7,316 bases of DNA, from assembly GCA_002491225.1 (NCBI GenBank), contig DKVN01000103.1, forward strand, positions 2,411 through 9,726. The letters are read 5' to 3'. Position numbers and translations under genes: made by a program. This stretch comes from Faecalibacterium sp. UBA7177 (GTDB lineage: Bacteria > Bacillota > Clostridia > Oscillospirales > Ruminococcaceae). Positions 6,770 through 7,316 of this stretch are shown one piece after another (the stretch's first letter is position 1; the number at the start of each line of letters is the position of its first letter). The notes beneath the pieces were generated by a model. It was given only the letters and a program-made list of their open reading frames with translations, made no database searches and was not told where the DNA came from.

Positions 6770-6802
6770 GGGGCAGCAGGGGCAGTTTACCCCCGCAGCC
6801 CC
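6770..6802 (-). other. Stem-loop over the stop codon of the ATP-grasp gene
   Basis: In minus-strand RNA, GGGGC/GCCCC (6798-6802 with 6770-6774), a U-U mismatch, two G-C pairs, one G-U pair and GGGG/CCCC (6790-6793 with 6779-6782) build an approximately 12-bp stem. The 7-base loop contains the UAA stop (6787-6789). No U-tract follows, so it is not a standard terminator. It might mark an RNA-processing or stability site between the two genes. Confidence 0.5.
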
Positions 6803-7316
6803 TTATTCCCATAATACCGCGCAGTCTTGCGGTAGTAGTTCAGCTGGCTTTTGAGGTACCAGACCAGCCGCCGCAGCGAAAAATCCTCCCGGCAAAACAG
6901 CTGGTGGGCGCATTTGCCCGCCCGGCGCAGCCGCTCAGCCTCGGCAAGCAGGGCCTTGTCCTTCAGATACCGGCGGATCACCCCAAACGGTGCGATCATC
7001 CAGAGGCTCTCGGCGTCCGCGATGGTCAGCGGCTGCTCCTTGCCCTCGATCAGGTCCTCCACGATCCATTTGGCCAGGTTGTAGCCGCTGGCGGTCACAT
7101 AATAGCTGCTGCGGCCCTGCCGGGGGTTCATCTCAAACAGCTTAACTTCCCCGGTGCGTGCGTCCAGCTTCATGTCAAAGTTCGAAAAACCCTCCCAGCC
7201 CACGTCCTCCAAAAAGGCCCGCATCTTCTCCATCAAAGCGTCGTCCCGCACGCTCAAAATCGCCGCGTAGTTGCCAATGCCCTCGGGGGTCTGCTCCTCC
7301 AGCAGAGGGCGGCCCA
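6787..7316 (-). CDS. ATP-grasp family ligase, C-terminal part (5' end outside window)
   Basis: Probable carboxylate-amine ligase that activates a carboxylate as an acyl phosphate and joins it to an amine. 175 residues are visible; the frame is open to the window edge, so the true start is outside. Seen: FSNFDMKLDARTGEVKLFEMNPRQGRSSYYVTASGYN, in which the FEMNPR part supplies the metal-binding Glu and Asn typical of the ATP-grasp active site. The NPRQGRSxYYVT stretch is, as I recall, like that of D-aspartate ligase-type and related ATP-grasp proteins of Firmicutes. The tail is basic and aromatic (LNYYRKTARYYGNKG). It is followed by asnB after 65 bases with no promoter visible between, which suggests co-transcription. 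One hypothesis is a ligase that adds an amino acid to a peptidoglycan precursor, which AsnB then amidates. The fold assignment is sound; the substrate is inference because the N-terminal domain is not seen. Confidence 0.85.
   Translation of the reverse strand, partial: GRPLLEEQTPEGIGNYAAILSVRDDALMEKMRAFLEDVGWEGFSNFDMKLDARTGEVKLFEMNPRQGRSSYYVTASGYNLAKWIVEDLIEGKEQPLTIADAESLWMIAPFGVIRRYLKDKALLAEAERLRRAGKCAHQLFCREDFSLRRLVWYLKSQLNYYRKTARYYGNKGLRG

Noticed and set aside
7255..7257. TTG start at 7257 for the ATP-grasp gene
   Set aside because: The frame continues open to the window edge with plausible protein sequence, and an ATP-grasp enzyme of about 156 residues would be far too short, so the gene is 5'-truncated by the window.

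Overview
The window is a GC-rich stretch (by eye well over 60% G+C) in which every supported gene lies on the minus strand. AGGAGG-type Shine-Dalgarno sites, sigma-A-like promoters (TATAAT, TACAAT) and intrinsic terminators with U-tracts point to a Gram-positive Firmicute. GC content and gene types would fit a gut Clostridia member such as an Oscillospiraceae/Ruminococcaceae species; that placement is inference.

Read in the direction of transcription (high to low coordinates), the window has three units. (1) 7316-4788: the 3' part of an ATP-grasp ligase gene, then an asparagine synthase B-type amidotransferase, closed by a strong terminator. A hairpin overlaps the stop codon of the ligase gene. 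(2) 4766-825: a four-gene operon made of a small YtrA-type GntR regulator, an ABC-2-like six-helix permease, a 517-residue single-pass membrane protein of no recognised family, and an ABC ATPase, closed by a terminator. (3) 791-1: a class-3-like aldehyde dehydrogenase gene with its own promoter, running off the window one residue after the Asn-Cys of its catalytic-loop motif.

The most interesting signal is regulatory. Three sites of identical form TGTA-N12-TACA lie only in the non-coding parts of the GntR/ABC operon. Two flank the predicted transcription start of the operon promoter, 31 bp apart centre to centre. The third lies in front of the permease gene. They resemble the AGTGTA/TACACT operators of Bacillus subtilis YtrA and are very likely the binding sites of the GntR protein encoded here, giving autorepression plus a second control point inside the operon.

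Functionally, the GntR/ABC operon resembles the ytr-type operons that answer cell-envelope stress, but it carries an unrecognised extracytoplasmic protein as a third component. The neighbouring ATP-grasp/AsnB pair resembles gene pairs that add and amidate amino acids in peptidoglycan. A shared cell-envelope theme is plausible but not shown by the sequence.
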